DNA of 64,000 nt from assembly GCF_014203895.1 (NCBI RefSeq), contig NZ_JACHJY010000016.1:62001-126000 (forward strand). The letters run 5' to 3'. A program made the translations under genes and the position numbers. Positions 42,124-50,829 of the stretch are shown piece after piece. The notes beneath the pieces are model-generated. The model had not been told where the DNA came from. It did not search any database and was given only the letters and a program-made list of their open reading frames with translations. The DNA is from Streptomyces nymphaeiformis (GTDB lineage Bacteria > Actinomycetota > Actinomycetes > Streptomycetales > Streptomycetaceae). Within the stretch, counting starts at the first letter, position 1. Each line of letters opens with the position of its first letter.

Positions 42124-43134
42124 TCAGGGCTTGCGGGCGACGACCAGGGTGTCGAACGCGGCGAGCGGCCGGTGGGTGATCCCGGTGAACCCGGCGTCGC
42201 GGGCCTCGGCGGTCAGCTCCGCGACGGTGTACTCCGCGCCGCCGTCGGTGACGAGCAGCATGTTCAGGCTGGCGACCAGGTTCTCGGTGTCGTCCCGCCG
42301 CTCGCCGAGCATCCGGTCGTAGATCAGGACCGCCCCGCCGGGACTGACCGCGTCGAACGCCTTGCCCAGCAGGTGGCGGCGCTGCGCGGGGTCCCAGTCG
42401 TGCAGGATGTGGCCGAGGACGAGGACGTCGGCCGGGGGCAGCGGGTCGCGGAAGAAGTCGCCGGGGTGGAACACCGCCTGTCCGGTGCGGCCCAGCTCGG
42501 CCATGTGCTCGTGGAAGAACGGCTCCAGCTGCGGCAGGTCGAAGACGTGTCCTTCCAGCCCGGGCCGGGCGGTGAGGAGCTGGCCGAGCAGTCCGCCCCG
42601 GCAGCCGCCGACGTCGAGCACCGAGCGGTGGCCGGAGAAGTCGTGGGCCTCGGTCAGCCGGGCGCCCAGGCCCTGGGTGAGCCCGTCCATCATCCGTACG
42701 AAGGCGCCGGTCGCCTCGGCGTCGTCGAGCATGCCCGTGTAGTCGGTGTACGCCTGCGGCTCGCCGGTGCGCAGGGCCTCTGCCAGTCGCCCGTACACCG
42801 GGTACAGGTTGAGGTCCGAGCCGCGCAGGAAGCCCCCGACGGCGCCGGGCCGGCCGGAGACCAGGAAGCGGGCGGCGCCTTCGGCGTTGCGGTAGCGGCG
42901 CCCCTCGTCGCGGCGCAGCAGGCCCAGCGCGGTGAGCAGGTCCAGGAAGTCGGTCAGGCCCCGCCCGTGCAGCCCGAGCCGCACGCGCAGCTCCTCGGCG
43001 TCGGCCGGGCCCTCGTCGAGGACGGTGAACAGGTCCAGCCGGACCGCGGTGAGCAGCGCCTTCGCGTCGCAGAACCGATTGCCGAGCCGGAGGATGCCGG
43101 CCGCCGTGCCGGTGTCCCAAGCGGTTGCTGTCAT
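42124..43134 (-). CDS. O-methyltransferase (Methyltransf_2 family), B
   Basis: The 336-residue enzyme is a clear paralogue of A: AAGILRLGNRFCDAKALLTAVRLDLFTVL at the start, HRSVLDVGGCRGGLLGQLL for SAM binding, and LGHILHDWDPAQRRHLLGKAFDAVSPGG. The pair probably arose by duplication and now methylates different hydroxyls. Its ATG overlaps the MFS transporter stop by 4 bp, so it is the third gene of a minus-strand operon (methyltransferase C, MFS, methyltransferase B). Confidence 0.92.
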   Translation of the reverse strand: MTATAWDTGTAAGILRLGNRFCDAKALLTAVRLDLFTVLDEGPADAEELRVRLGLHGRGLTDFLDLLTALGLLRRDEGRRYRNAEGAARFLVSGRPGAVGGFLRGSDLNLYPVYGRLAEALRTGEPQAYTDYTGMLDDAEATGAFVRMMDGLTQGLGARLTEAHDFSGHRSVLDVGGCRGGLLGQLLTARPGLEGHVFDLPQLEPFFHEHMAELGRTGQAVFHPGDFFRDPLPPADVLVLGHILHDWDPAQRRHLLGKAFDAVSPGGAVLIYDRMLGERRDDTENLVASLNMLLVTDGGAEYTVAELTAEARDAGFTGITHRPLAAFDTLVVARKP

Positions 43135-44621
43135 GCCGGGTCTCCTTCGTGTGGGCGAGCCTGTGGCCCGGAATCTTCCGGCGCCGGAGGGCGAGCGGCG
43201 CGAGCGGGGAGCAGGAACACCAGCAGGAAGGCCGCGGCGAGCAGCCCCGTCTCGTACCAGAGCACCTGGGAGAAGGAGACGGAGAAGCCGCGGTGACCGG
43301 CGAGCAGGCCGAAGAACAGCACGCCCAGTACGGCGACACCGGCTGCCGAGCCCAGCTGGTTGACGGTGTTGAGGACGCCGGACGCCGCGCCGGCGTCCCG
43401 GTCGGGCACCCCGGACAGCACCAGCTGGACCAGGGGAGAGGCCACCAGGCCCATGCCGAGGCCCGTGACCAGCAGCCACGGCGCGAGCTGCCAGGTGCCG
43501 GCGGACGAGCCGAGGTGCCGGACCGTCAGCAGGAGCGCGACCGTGCCCACCGTCATCACGGCGATGCCGGCGGCCAGCACCACCCGGCCGAAGCGCCGGG
43601 CGGCCAGGGGGGAGACCGCGGACGTGGTCATGGCGCCGAGCGCGTAAGGCATCACCGCCAGGCCGGCGTCGAACGGCGAGAAGCCCAGACCGTTCTGCAG
43701 GTAGTAGGTGAACGGGAAGAAGAACCCGGCCACCGCGGCGAAGAACACCGTCAGCAGCGCCAGCCCCACGGTGAAGGTCCGCCGTTCGAACAGCGCGGGC
43801 GGCACCAGCGCGAAGCCGTCCCGTCGCTCCTTGGCCCGCTCGTGGAGCGCGAACCCCACGGCGAGCGGGACCGAGCCCGCCATCAGCACGAACGACCAGG
43901 CGGGCCAGCCCAGTTCGCGGCCCTGCACCAGCGGGAACAGCACCGCGAGCAGGGCCGCGGTCACCAGCAGCACCCCCATGAGGTCAAGGCGTCTGGCCAC
44001 AGGGGCCCGCGTGTCGCGGACACAGCCGGCCACGCCCGCCAGCGCGAGGAGCCCCACCGGCAGGTTGATCAGGAAGATCGGCCGCCACGAGAGACCGAAC
44101 AGGTCGGCGTTGATCAGCAGGCCGCCGAGCATCGGGCCGAGCGCCGAGGACAGCCCGGACAGGGCGCCGAACAGCCCGAAGACCCGGGCGCGTTCGTGGT
44201 CCGGGAACGACACCTGGAAGGTCGACATCCCCTGGGTGACCACGAGCGCGCCGCCGAAGCCCTGGAACGCCCGGGAGGCGATCAGGACGCCGGCGTTCGG
44301 CGCGGCGCCGCAGCTCAGCGACGCCACGACGAACACCACGATCCCCGTCAGCAACACGCGCTTGCGCCCCAGGAGGTCGCCGATCCGCCCCGCCGTCACC
44401 AGGCTGAGCGCGAACGTGAGGGTGTACGCCTCCACCACCCACTGCAGGGTGGCCCCGCCGGCGTGCAGCTGCCGCTGGAGGCCGGGGAGGGCCACCACCA
44501 CGATGGAGGTGTCGATCAGGTCCAGCGCCATCGCGACCAGGACGAAGACCGCGGCCCTCCACCGGGCCGGGTCGAGGCCGCTCGGATCGGTCAGGGTCAC
44601 GGAGTCGGATGAAGTCGTCAT
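43131..44621 (-). CDS. MFS drug exporter (DHA2 family, 14 helices)
   Basis: The 496-residue transporter has about 14 transmembrane helices. DHA2 motifs include LDLIDTSIVVVALPGLQRQL in helix 1, GRIGDLLGRKRVLLTG (motif A) and FGALSGLSSALGPMLGGLL (motif C). Members export drugs by proton antiport, and in this setting probably provide self-resistance by exporting the polyketide. It lies between methyltransferases C and B in one operon, 40 bp after C. Confidence 0.92.
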   Translation of the reverse strand: MTTSSDSVTLTDPSGLDPARWRAAVFVLVAMALDLIDTSIVVVALPGLQRQLHAGGATLQWVVEAYTLTFALSLVTAGRIGDLLGRKRVLLTGIVVFVVASLSCGAAPNAGVLIASRAFQGFGGALVVTQGMSTFQVSFPDHERARVFGLFGALSGLSSALGPMLGGLLINADLFGLSWRPIFLINLPVGLLALAGVAGCVRDTRAPVARRLDLMGVLLVTAALLAVLFPLVQGRELGWPAWSFVLMAGSVPLAVGFALHERAKERRDGFALVPPALFERRTFTVGLALLTVFFAAVAGFFFPFTYYLQNGLGFSPFDAGLAVMPYALGAMTTSAVSPLAARRFGRVVLAAGIAVMTVGTVALLLTVRHLGSSAGTWQLAPWLLVTGLGMGLVASPLVQLVLSGVPDRDAGAASGVLNTVNQLGSAAGVAVLGVLFFGLLAGHRGFSVSFSQVLWYETGLLAAAFLLVFLLPARAARPPAPEDSGPQARPHEGDPA

Positions 44622-44661
44622 GCGGTTCTCTCGGTGGGGGCTTGCGGGGGCGCGGGGGAGG

Positions 44662-45690
44662 TCAGGACGCGGCCGGCGCGGCCTCCAGCGCGTGGTACTG
44701 GTAGGGGCACGGCAGCGGGGTGGTCGCGGTGAGCTCCAGACCGGCCGCCGCGAACACCCGGCGGTACTCCTCCAGCGTCCGCTCCCGGCCGGTGGTCATC
44801 ACCAGCATCTCGATGTCCGAGATGGCGGCGCCCAGCGCGTCGGCCGGATCCGCGTCCGCGCCGTTCTCGGGCAGCACGGAACTGAACACCACCACGCGGC
44901 CGTCGGCGGGCAGCACCTCGCGGATGTTGCCGAGGATGCGCACGCTCTCCTCGTCGTTCCAGTCGTGCAGGATGTTCTTCAGCAGGTACAGGTCACCGCC
45001 CGCGGGCACCGACTCGAAGAACGAACCCTCGGTGATGCCGCAGCGCTCCGAAAGACCGGCCTCCGCGAGCACGCCCGCGGTCTCCGCCAGTCCGTTGTCG
45101 GTGTCGAAGACGGTGCCGCGCAGCTCCGGGTTGGCCCCAAGGACGGCCGAGAGCAGGGTGCCGCGGCCGCCGCCCACGTCCACCACGTGGCGGAACCGGG
45201 TGAAGTCGAAGTGCCGCACGATCGCCGGGGACTGCACGTCGCTGCCGCCGGTCATCGCGGCGTGGAAGGTCGCGGCCAGCTCGCCGTCCTTCTCGAAGTA
45301 GTCGAACAGCGGGGCGCCGTTGGCGATCTCGAACGCGGAACGCCCGGTGCGCACCGACTCCTCCAGCACCTCCCAGGCCCGCCACACCGGCGCCGCCGCG
45401 TGCATGTCGGACAGCGGCCCGAAGTGCTCGGCGACCGGGGTCGCCCGGTATCCGTCGGCGTCCAGCGAGAGCACCCCCGCCCGGACGGCCGCGTACAGCA
45501 GCCGACGCAGACTGCGCGGGTGGGCGCCGGTGGTCTCGATCAGCTCCTCGGCGGTGCGCGGGCCGTCCTGCACCGCGGCGAGGACGCCGAGGCTGCTCAC
45601 GGTCGCACCGATCTGGTGGAGGGCGAATCCGAAGGCCAGCGGCAGGTACTCCGCCGCGGTCGCCGGCTGCGTCGGGATCTGACTGCTCAT
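44662..45690 (-). CDS. O-methyltransferase (Methyltransf_2 family), C
   Basis: The 342-residue enzyme has a winged-helix N-terminus (TAEELIETTGAHPRSLRRLLYAAVRAGVL), FRHVVDVGGGRGTLLSAVLGANP for SAM binding, VFDTDNGLAETAGVL, and YLLKNILHDWNDEESVRILGNIREVLP with the catalytic HD pair. It differs from A and B and is nearer to the anthracycline-type DnrK family. The ATG at 45690 follows GAGGGAGAG. It is the first gene of a three-gene operon and divergent from a P450. Confidence 0.92.
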   Translation of the reverse strand: MSSQIPTQPATAAEYLPLAFGFALHQIGATVSSLGVLAAVQDGPRTAEELIETTGAHPRSLRRLLYAAVRAGVLSLDADGYRATPVAEHFGPLSDMHAAAPVWRAWEVLEESVRTGRSAFEIANGAPLFDYFEKDGELAATFHAAMTGGSDVQSPAIVRHFDFTRFRHVVDVGGGRGTLLSAVLGANPELRGTVFDTDNGLAETAGVLAEAGLSERCGITEGSFFESVPAGGDLYLLKNILHDWNDEESVRILGNIREVLPADGRVVVFSSVLPENGADADPADALGAAISDIEMLVMTTGRERTLEEYRRVFAAAGLELTATTPLPCPYQYHALEAAPAAS

Positions 45691-45791
45691 TGCTCTCCCT
45701 CTGGGTCCGTACGGAGGTGTACCGGGGGGAATCTCGCAGCGCCCGATGGAGTCTCGCTCGACCTGCGCTGGGCCGTACCGCGTCCGCGGCG

Positions 45792-45820
45792 TTCGACCGC
45801 GCTTCGAGCGGGTCCCCAGG
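45792..45820 (+). promoter_or_regulatory. SARP box with three phased heptamers before the P450 operon
   Basis: TTCGACC (45792), TTCGAGC (45803) and CCCCAGG (45814) stand 11 bp apart, ending 57 bp before the P450 start. The divergent methyltransferase C starts about 100 bp away on the other side. Confidence 0.68.
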
Positions 45821-45877
45821 ACGGATGCGCACGCTGGCCCGGTCCGAGCAGTGCGCACAGGAGAGGGCGGTTCAGAC

Positions 45878-47077
45878 ATGAGCGGCGATCGGTGCCCCGT
45901 CGGGTATCCCCTTGCATGGGCCCCCGCCCCCGACATACCGGAGGGCTGGACGACGCTGCGCGAGCAGCCACTCCTTGAGATCACGCTGCCCAGTGGCGAA
46001 CCCGCGCTGCTGGTCACCCGGTACAAGGACGTACGGCGGCTCTTCGCCGACGAGCGGCTCAGCCGCAACACCTTCGGCCGGGCCTCCCGCGTCTCCGCCA
46101 GCAACGACCTGTTCGGCGACCCCCGGATCGACAACGACCCGCCCCGGTATCTGACCGAACGCGCCGTCGTCATGCGGGCCTTCAGCGCGCGCCGGATCGA
46201 GGCGCTGCGCGTGGTGGTCAAGGAGATCGTCGGGCAGCTCCTCGACGAGATGGCCGCGGGACCGCAGCCGGTCGACCTGATGGAGGCGTTCGCCTACCCG
46301 CTGCCGATCCTGGTGATCTGCCACATGCTGGGCGTGCCGCCGCAGGACCGCGCCAAGTTCCGCCGCCTGATCGACGGCTTCCTGTCCGTCTCCCGGCTGC
46401 CCGAGGACGAGGTCGAGGAGTGCCGGCGGCAGTACTGGGACTACCTGACCGAGCTGATCGACGCCAAGCGCGAGCGGCCGGGCGACGACCTGATCAGCGA
46501 GCTGATCGAGATCAGCCGCGAGGATCCCACGAAGCTGACCGACTATCAGCTCCAGCACTGGGTGAAGACCCTGCTGATCGCCGGCTACGTCACCACCGCC
46601 TCCCAGCTCGGCACCGGCATGGCCGTGCTGCTGCACCGGCCCGAGGCGGCCGCCGAGCTGAAGGCGGACCTGTCGCTGGTGCCCTCGGCCGTCGAGGAAC
46701 TGCTGCGCTACCAGATCATGGGCACCTCGCTGGGCACGCTGCGCTACGCCGTCGAGGACATCGAGCTGCTCGACGGCACCACGGTCATCCCCAAGGGCTC
46801 CACGGTGCTGCTCTCCCAGGAGTCCAACATGGACGCCGACGAGTTCGAGAACCCGCTCGACCTGGACATCCGCCGCACCGAGAACCACCACCTGACCTTC
46901 GGCGCGGGCATCCACTTCTGCGCCGGCGCCGCGCTGGCCCGGATGGAACTCCAGGAGGCCACCGAGGGCCTGCTGTGCCGTCTGCCCGGTCTGCGGCTCG
47001 CGGTGCCCGGCGAGGAGCTGAAGCGCCCGGAGGGCGGCTTCCTGGCCGGCTACACCGAGATCCCCGTGAGCTGGTGA
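45878..47077 (+). CDS. Cytochrome P450 with altered I-helix
   Basis: The 399-residue P450 has the haem loop LTFGAGIHFCAGAALARMEL and ExxR in EELLRYQIMGT. Its I-helix reads LIAGYVTTASQL: the acid usually found before the threonine (E or D) is valine, which alters proton delivery and often marks non-hydroxylating P450s. The ATG at 45878 follows GGAGAGGG. The ferredoxin for it begins in its stop codon. In related xanthone pathways a P450 forms a methylenedioxy bridge from an O-methyl group; this one or that at 57957 could do so, which is speculation. Confidence 0.9.
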   Translation: MSGDRCPVGYPLAWAPAPDIPEGWTTLREQPLLEITLPSGEPALLVTRYKDVRRLFADERLSRNTFGRASRVSASNDLFGDPRIDNDPPRYLTERAVVMRAFSARRIEALRVVVKEIVGQLLDEMAAGPQPVDLMEAFAYPLPILVICHMLGVPPQDRAKFRRLIDGFLSVSRLPEDEVEECRRQYWDYLTELIDAKRERPGDDLISELIEISREDPTKLTDYQLQHWVKTLLIAGYVTTASQLGTGMAVLLHRPEAAAELKADLSLVPSAVEELLRYQIMGTSLGTLRYAVEDIELLDGTTVIPKGSTVLLSQESNMDADEFENPLDLDIRRTENHHLTFGAGIHFCAGAALARMELQEATEGLLCRLPGLRLAVPGEELKRPEGGFLAGYTEIPVSW

Positions 47078-47313
47078 CGGCGATGGGCTCCCTGCGCGTC
47101 TCCGCCGAGCGGGAGACCTGTGTGACCAGCAGCCTGTGCGTCTACCGGCTGCCGCAGGTGTTCGACCAGGACGAGGAGGGCCGCGTCGTGGTCCTGGACG
47201 ACCGTCCCCCGGACACCCTGCGCGACGAACTCCGACGCGCCCGGCGAGGCTGCCCGACCCGCTCCATCCAGGTCGAGGGCCTCCCTTCCGAGGAGGGCGA
47301 CACCACCCCATGA
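47074..47313 (+). CDS. Single-cluster ferredoxin
   Basis: The roughly 79-residue protein has the P450-partner ferredoxin pattern: LRVSAERETCVTSSLCVYRLPQVFDQDEEGRVVVL and later RGCPTRSIQVEG, giving Cys-x5-Cys and a third Cys-Pro, as expected for a [3Fe-4S] cluster. I chose the GTG at 47074 because it overlaps the P450 stop (GTGA); an ATG at 47083 is also possible. It overlaps the following flavoprotein by 4 bp. It should pass electrons to the adjacent P450 and perhaps to the other P450s of the locus. Confidence 0.88.
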   Translation: MTAMGSLRVSAERETCVTSSLCVYRLPQVFDQDEEGRVVVLDDRPPDTLRDELRRARRGCPTRSIQVEGLPSEEGDTTP

Positions 47314-48707
47314 CCAGCGAACCGCTGCACACCGGGTCCGCCGCCGGCGAGGCACCGGCCCCGGCTCCCTTCCGCGTCATCGTCATCGGCGCCGGCACCG
47401 GCGGCATGGCGCTGGCGCACGGCTTGCGGCGGGCCGGGTTCGACGTCGTCGTCTACGAGCGGGACCGGACCCGGAGCGCCGGACTGCACGGGTATCGCGT
47501 CGGGATCGGGCCCGACGGAAGCGCGGCCCTCAAGCAGGTGCTGCCCCCCGAGCTGCACGAGACGTTCAAGGCCACCTGCGCCCGGCCGCCACGCCACTTC
47601 GTCATGCTCACCGAGCGGCTGCGCACCAGCGTCGACCTGCCGCTGCGCCCCGCCGTGGACGAGGAGAGCGGCGAACGCTCGGTCAGCCGGATGACGCTGC
47701 GCCAGGTGCTGTTCACCGGCATGGAGGACGTCATCCGGTTCGGCCGGACGTTCACCCATTACGAGCAGCGCCCCGACGGCAGGGTCACCGCGTACTTCGC
47801 GGAGGGCGGCGAGGACACCGGCGACCTGCTGGTGGCGGCGGACGGCGTCGGCTCCCGCGTGCGCAAGCAGTATCTGCCGCACGCCCGGGTCGAGGACGCC
47901 GGCATCATCTCCATCGCCGCGAAGCTCCCGCTCACCCCGGAGTCACGCGCCCTGCTCCCGGAGGCCGTCGCCGACGGCATCGGCCTGGTCCTCGCCCCCC
48001 GGGGGTACAGCTGCATCCTGCACACCATGGAGTTCCCGTGGGACGGGGACGGCCGGCCCAAGAACGGTGTCGGCGGCAACGACGCCGACCTGGTCCGGCA
48101 GTGGCCCGGCCTGCTCTTCGACAACACCCGCGACTACGTCAACTGGGGCTTCTGGGCGTCCACCGACAAGTTCCCGCCGGACGTGCTCAAGCGTGACGGC
48201 CGCCAACTGATCGAGCTCGTCCGGGAGATGACCGCCGACTGGCACCCGAACCTGCGCGAGCTGTTCCGGCTCGCGGACCCGAGCACCTGCTTCCCCATCA
48301 ACATCCGCACCTCTGTGCCCGTGCCCCAGTGGCCCACCGGCAACATCACCCTCATCGGCGACGCCATCCACACCATGACGCCCGGCCAGGGCGTCGGCGC
48401 CAACACCGCGCTGCGCGACGCCGCCCTCCTGACCCGCAGGCTCACCGCCTTCCGGGACGGCCGCAGCAGCCTGCACGACGCCGTCCGCGGCTACGAGACG
48501 AGGATGATCGACTACGGCTTCGAGGCCGTCCTCGCATCCAAGGCGCAGACCGGCGGCGACCAGCTGATCCACCGGCCGTACCTCGGCCGGCTCGCCCTCG
48601 CGGCCCTGCGCACCCAGCTCCGCATCGCGTCCCGGATCCCGTCCGTGAAGCGACGGATGGCCGATGCCATGCACACCCGTCGCGGCGGCGACCGCGACGA
48701 GGACTGA
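47310..48707 (+). CDS. FAD-dependent monooxygenase (UbiH/PHBH-like), D
   Basis: The 465-residue protein has the FAD fingerprint RVIVIGAGTGGMALAHGLRRAGFDVVVYER, the DG motif region LVAADGVGSRVRKQYLPHA, and ITLIGDAIHTMTPGQGVGANTALRDAALL. It lacks the thioredoxin-like C-terminal domain of monooxygenases A-C and belongs to the fungal-type/aurachin-like single-domain group. Its role could be epoxidation or hydroxylation of the aromatic core. It overlaps the ferredoxin by 4 bp and is followed by an LLM oxidoreductase 35 bp later. Confidence 0.9.
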   Translation: MTSEPLHTGSAAGEAPAPAPFRVIVIGAGTGGMALAHGLRRAGFDVVVYERDRTRSAGLHGYRVGIGPDGSAALKQVLPPELHETFKATCARPPRHFVMLTERLRTSVDLPLRPAVDEESGERSVSRMTLRQVLFTGMEDVIRFGRTFTHYEQRPDGRVTAYFAEGGEDTGDLLVAADGVGSRVRKQYLPHARVEDAGIISIAAKLPLTPESRALLPEAVADGIGLVLAPRGYSCILHTMEFPWDGDGRPKNGVGGNDADLVRQWPGLLFDNTRDYVNWGFWASTDKFPPDVLKRDGRQLIELVREMTADWHPNLRELFRLADPSTCFPINIRTSVPVPQWPTGNITLIGDAIHTMTPGQGVGANTALRDAALLTRRLTAFRDGRSSLHDAVRGYETRMIDYGFEAVLASKAQTGGDQLIHRPYLGRLALAALRTQLRIASRIPSVKRRMADAMHTRRGGDRDED

Positions 48708-48742
48708 CCGACCCCCGTACCGTCACCCGAGGAGGAACCACC

Positions 48743-49600
48743 GTGGACATCGGCGTTTGCCTGCCGATCGGCGTGCCCGGCGCCGAAGGCAGCCAGTTGA
48801 TCGAGTTCGCCCGCCGGGCCGACCGCCTCGGCTTCAGCAGCCTGACCGTCACCGACCGGGTGGCGTACGACAGTTACGACAGCATCGTCGCCCTGTCCGC
48901 CGCCGCCGCGGTCACCACCCGGATCAAGCTGGTCACGGCCATCCTGCTGCCCGCCTACCGGCCCAGCGCCGTCGAGCTGGGCAAGCAGCTCGCCAGCCTC
49001 GACCGGATCTCCGAAGGCCGCCTGGTCGTCGGTGTCTCCGCCGGCATGCGCGAGGACGACTACGCCGCCACCGGCACCGACTTCCACACGCGCGGCCGAC
49101 GCCTGGACACCACGATCGAGGAGATGCGGCAGCTCTGGGCCGGGGAGGGACCCCACGCCGGCGTCGGACCCCACCCCGTCCGCGGCGACATCCCGCTGTG
49201 GGGCGGCGGCCACTCCCCGGCCGGCCTGCGCCGCGCCGCCCGCCACACCATCGGCTGGATCTCCCCCGGCGGCCCGCCCCAGCGGTACGCCGAGCAGGTC
49301 GAGGGCTTCCGCAAGCTCTGGGCGGAGGAGGGCCGCGAGGGCACCCCCCGGATGGGCGCCAACTGCTACGCCGCGCTCGGCCCGAACGGCGCGGAAGACG
49401 CCCGCGCGCACCTGCTCTCGTACTACGGCTACATGGGGCAGCTCGCCGAGCACCTGGCGAAGGGCGCCATCACCGAGGGCGAGATGCTCCGCGCGGTCGC
49501 CGACGGCTACGCGGCGGCCGGCTGCGACGAGCTGTTCCTGCTGTCGGTCACGGCCGACCCCGGCCACCTGGACCTGCTCGCCGAAGCGGTCCTGCGCTGA
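48743..49600 (+). CDS. LLM-class (F420/FMN) oxidoreductase, second
   Basis: The 285-residue protein closely resembles the LLM protein at 38273, with the same length and blocks: GFSSLTVTDRVAYDSYDSIVALSAAAAVTTRIKLVTAIL, RLVVGVSAGMREDDYAATGTDFHTRGRRLD, and PLWGGGHSPAGLRRAARHTIGWI. The start is a GTG at 48743 after GAGGAGG. Two paralogues in one cluster suggest two related redox steps. The next monooxygenase overlaps its stop (TGATG). Confidence 0.9.
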   Translation: MDIGVCLPIGVPGAEGSQLIEFARRADRLGFSSLTVTDRVAYDSYDSIVALSAAAAVTTRIKLVTAILLPAYRPSAVELGKQLASLDRISEGRLVVGVSAGMREDDYAATGTDFHTRGRRLDTTIEEMRQLWAGEGPHAGVGPHPVRGDIPLWGGGHSPAGLRRAARHTIGWISPGGPPQRYAEQVEGFRKLWAEEGREGTPRMGANCYAALGPNGAEDARAHLLSYYGYMGQLAEHLAKGAITEGEMLRAVADGYAAAGCDELFLLSVTADPGHLDLLAEAVLR

Positions 49601-50796
49601 TGGCGCGGATGCCCGCCACCGGGCGCAGCGCCGTCGTGGTGGGCGGCGGGATCGGCGGCCTGGCCGCCGCCGTCGGCCTGCACAGGACCGGGTGGCGCGT
49701 GACCGTTCTCGAACGCGCCCCCGAACCGCGCGAGACCGGTGCGGGCATCTCGCTGCTCACCAACGCCCAGCGCGCGCTCGACCTGCTCGGCGTCGGCGAC
49801 GACGTACGACGGCGCGCTGCGTTCATGGCACCCGGAGGCGAAGGCCTGCGCCTCGCTTCCGGTCGCCGCCTGCAGCCGCCCGCCGACCCGGCGTTCCTCC
49901 GCGCGCACGGCCTCTCCCTGATCGTGCTGACCCGCCCGGAGCTGCACGCCGCGCTCCGCGCGGCCCTGCCGGACCGCGCCCTGCGCACCGGTGCCGAGGC
50001 CACCCGCGTCGTCGACCTCCCCGACGGCGCGGAGGTCGTCCACCGTACGGCCGTCGGCGAGCGGACCGTGCGCGCCGACCTGGTCGTCGCCGCCGACGGC
50101 GCGTTCAGCCGGATCCGGCGCGCGCGGTGGCCACGGGTCCCGCCGCCCGTGTACAGCGGCCACAGCGTCTGGCGCGGCATCGCCGAGGGCGTCGACGGCG
50201 CGGCCGAGCCCGGCGGCAGCACCTGGGGCCGCGGCCTGGAGTTCGGCCGCATGCCGCTCGGCGGCGACCGCGTCTACTGGTTCGCCGTCGCCAACACCCC
50301 GGAGGGGCTGCGCCTCGCCGACGAACACGCGGAAGTGCGACGCCGGTTCGGCCACTGGCACCACCCGGTGCCCGAGCTGATCGACGCCACCCCGGCGGGC
50401 CGCGTCCTGCGCCACGACGTCTACGAGCTGGCCCAGCCGCTGCCCTCGTACGTCTCGGGACGGGTCGCGATGCTGGGCGACGCCGCCCACGCCATGACCT
50501 CCGACCTCGGCCAGGGCGCCTGCCAGGCCCTGGAGGACGCGGCCGTCCTGTGCGCGGCGCTCGCCGCCGAGCCCGACGTCCCGACGGCCCTCGCCCACTA
50601 CGACGAGCAGCGCCGGCCACGTTCCCAGGGCATCGTCGAAGCCTCCCGCCGCATGGGCGAGTTCAAGCTCACCGAACACCGCTGGCGCATCCTGCGCCGC
50701 AACGCCCGCCTCCGCCGCACCCCGCCCACGGCAAACCAGCAGGGCCTGGTCGCGGTCGGCGACTGGCACCCCCCGGCCCTCGCCCCGACCCCCTGA
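49600..50796 (+). CDS. FAD-dependent monooxygenase (PHBH-like), E
   Basis: The 398-residue flavoprotein has SAVVVGGGIGGLAAAVGLHRTGWRVTVLER, VVAADGAFSRIRRARWP and VAMLGDAAHAMTSDLGQGACQALEDAAVL, all typical of single-domain class A flavin hydroxylases. The start overlaps the LLM gene by TGATG, and the NmrA-like gene follows 33 bp later, so it is in the six-gene P450 operon. It probably adds an oxygen to an aromatic ring or quinone. Substrate unknown. Confidence 0.9.
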   Translation: MARMPATGRSAVVVGGGIGGLAAAVGLHRTGWRVTVLERAPEPRETGAGISLLTNAQRALDLLGVGDDVRRRAAFMAPGGEGLRLASGRRLQPPADPAFLRAHGLSLIVLTRPELHAALRAALPDRALRTGAEATRVVDLPDGAEVVHRTAVGERTVRADLVVAADGAFSRIRRARWPRVPPPVYSGHSVWRGIAEGVDGAAEPGGSTWGRGLEFGRMPLGGDRVYWFAVANTPEGLRLADEHAEVRRRFGHWHHPVPELIDATPAGRVLRHDVYELAQPLPSYVSGRVAMLGDAAHAMTSDLGQGACQALEDAAVLCAALAAEPDVPTALAHYDEQRRPRSQGIVEASRRMGEFKLTEHRWRILRRNARLRRTPPTANQQGLVAVGDWHPPALAPTP

Positions 50797-50829
50797 GGGA
50801 AGCGACGTGACGCAGAGAGAGGAACCGAC

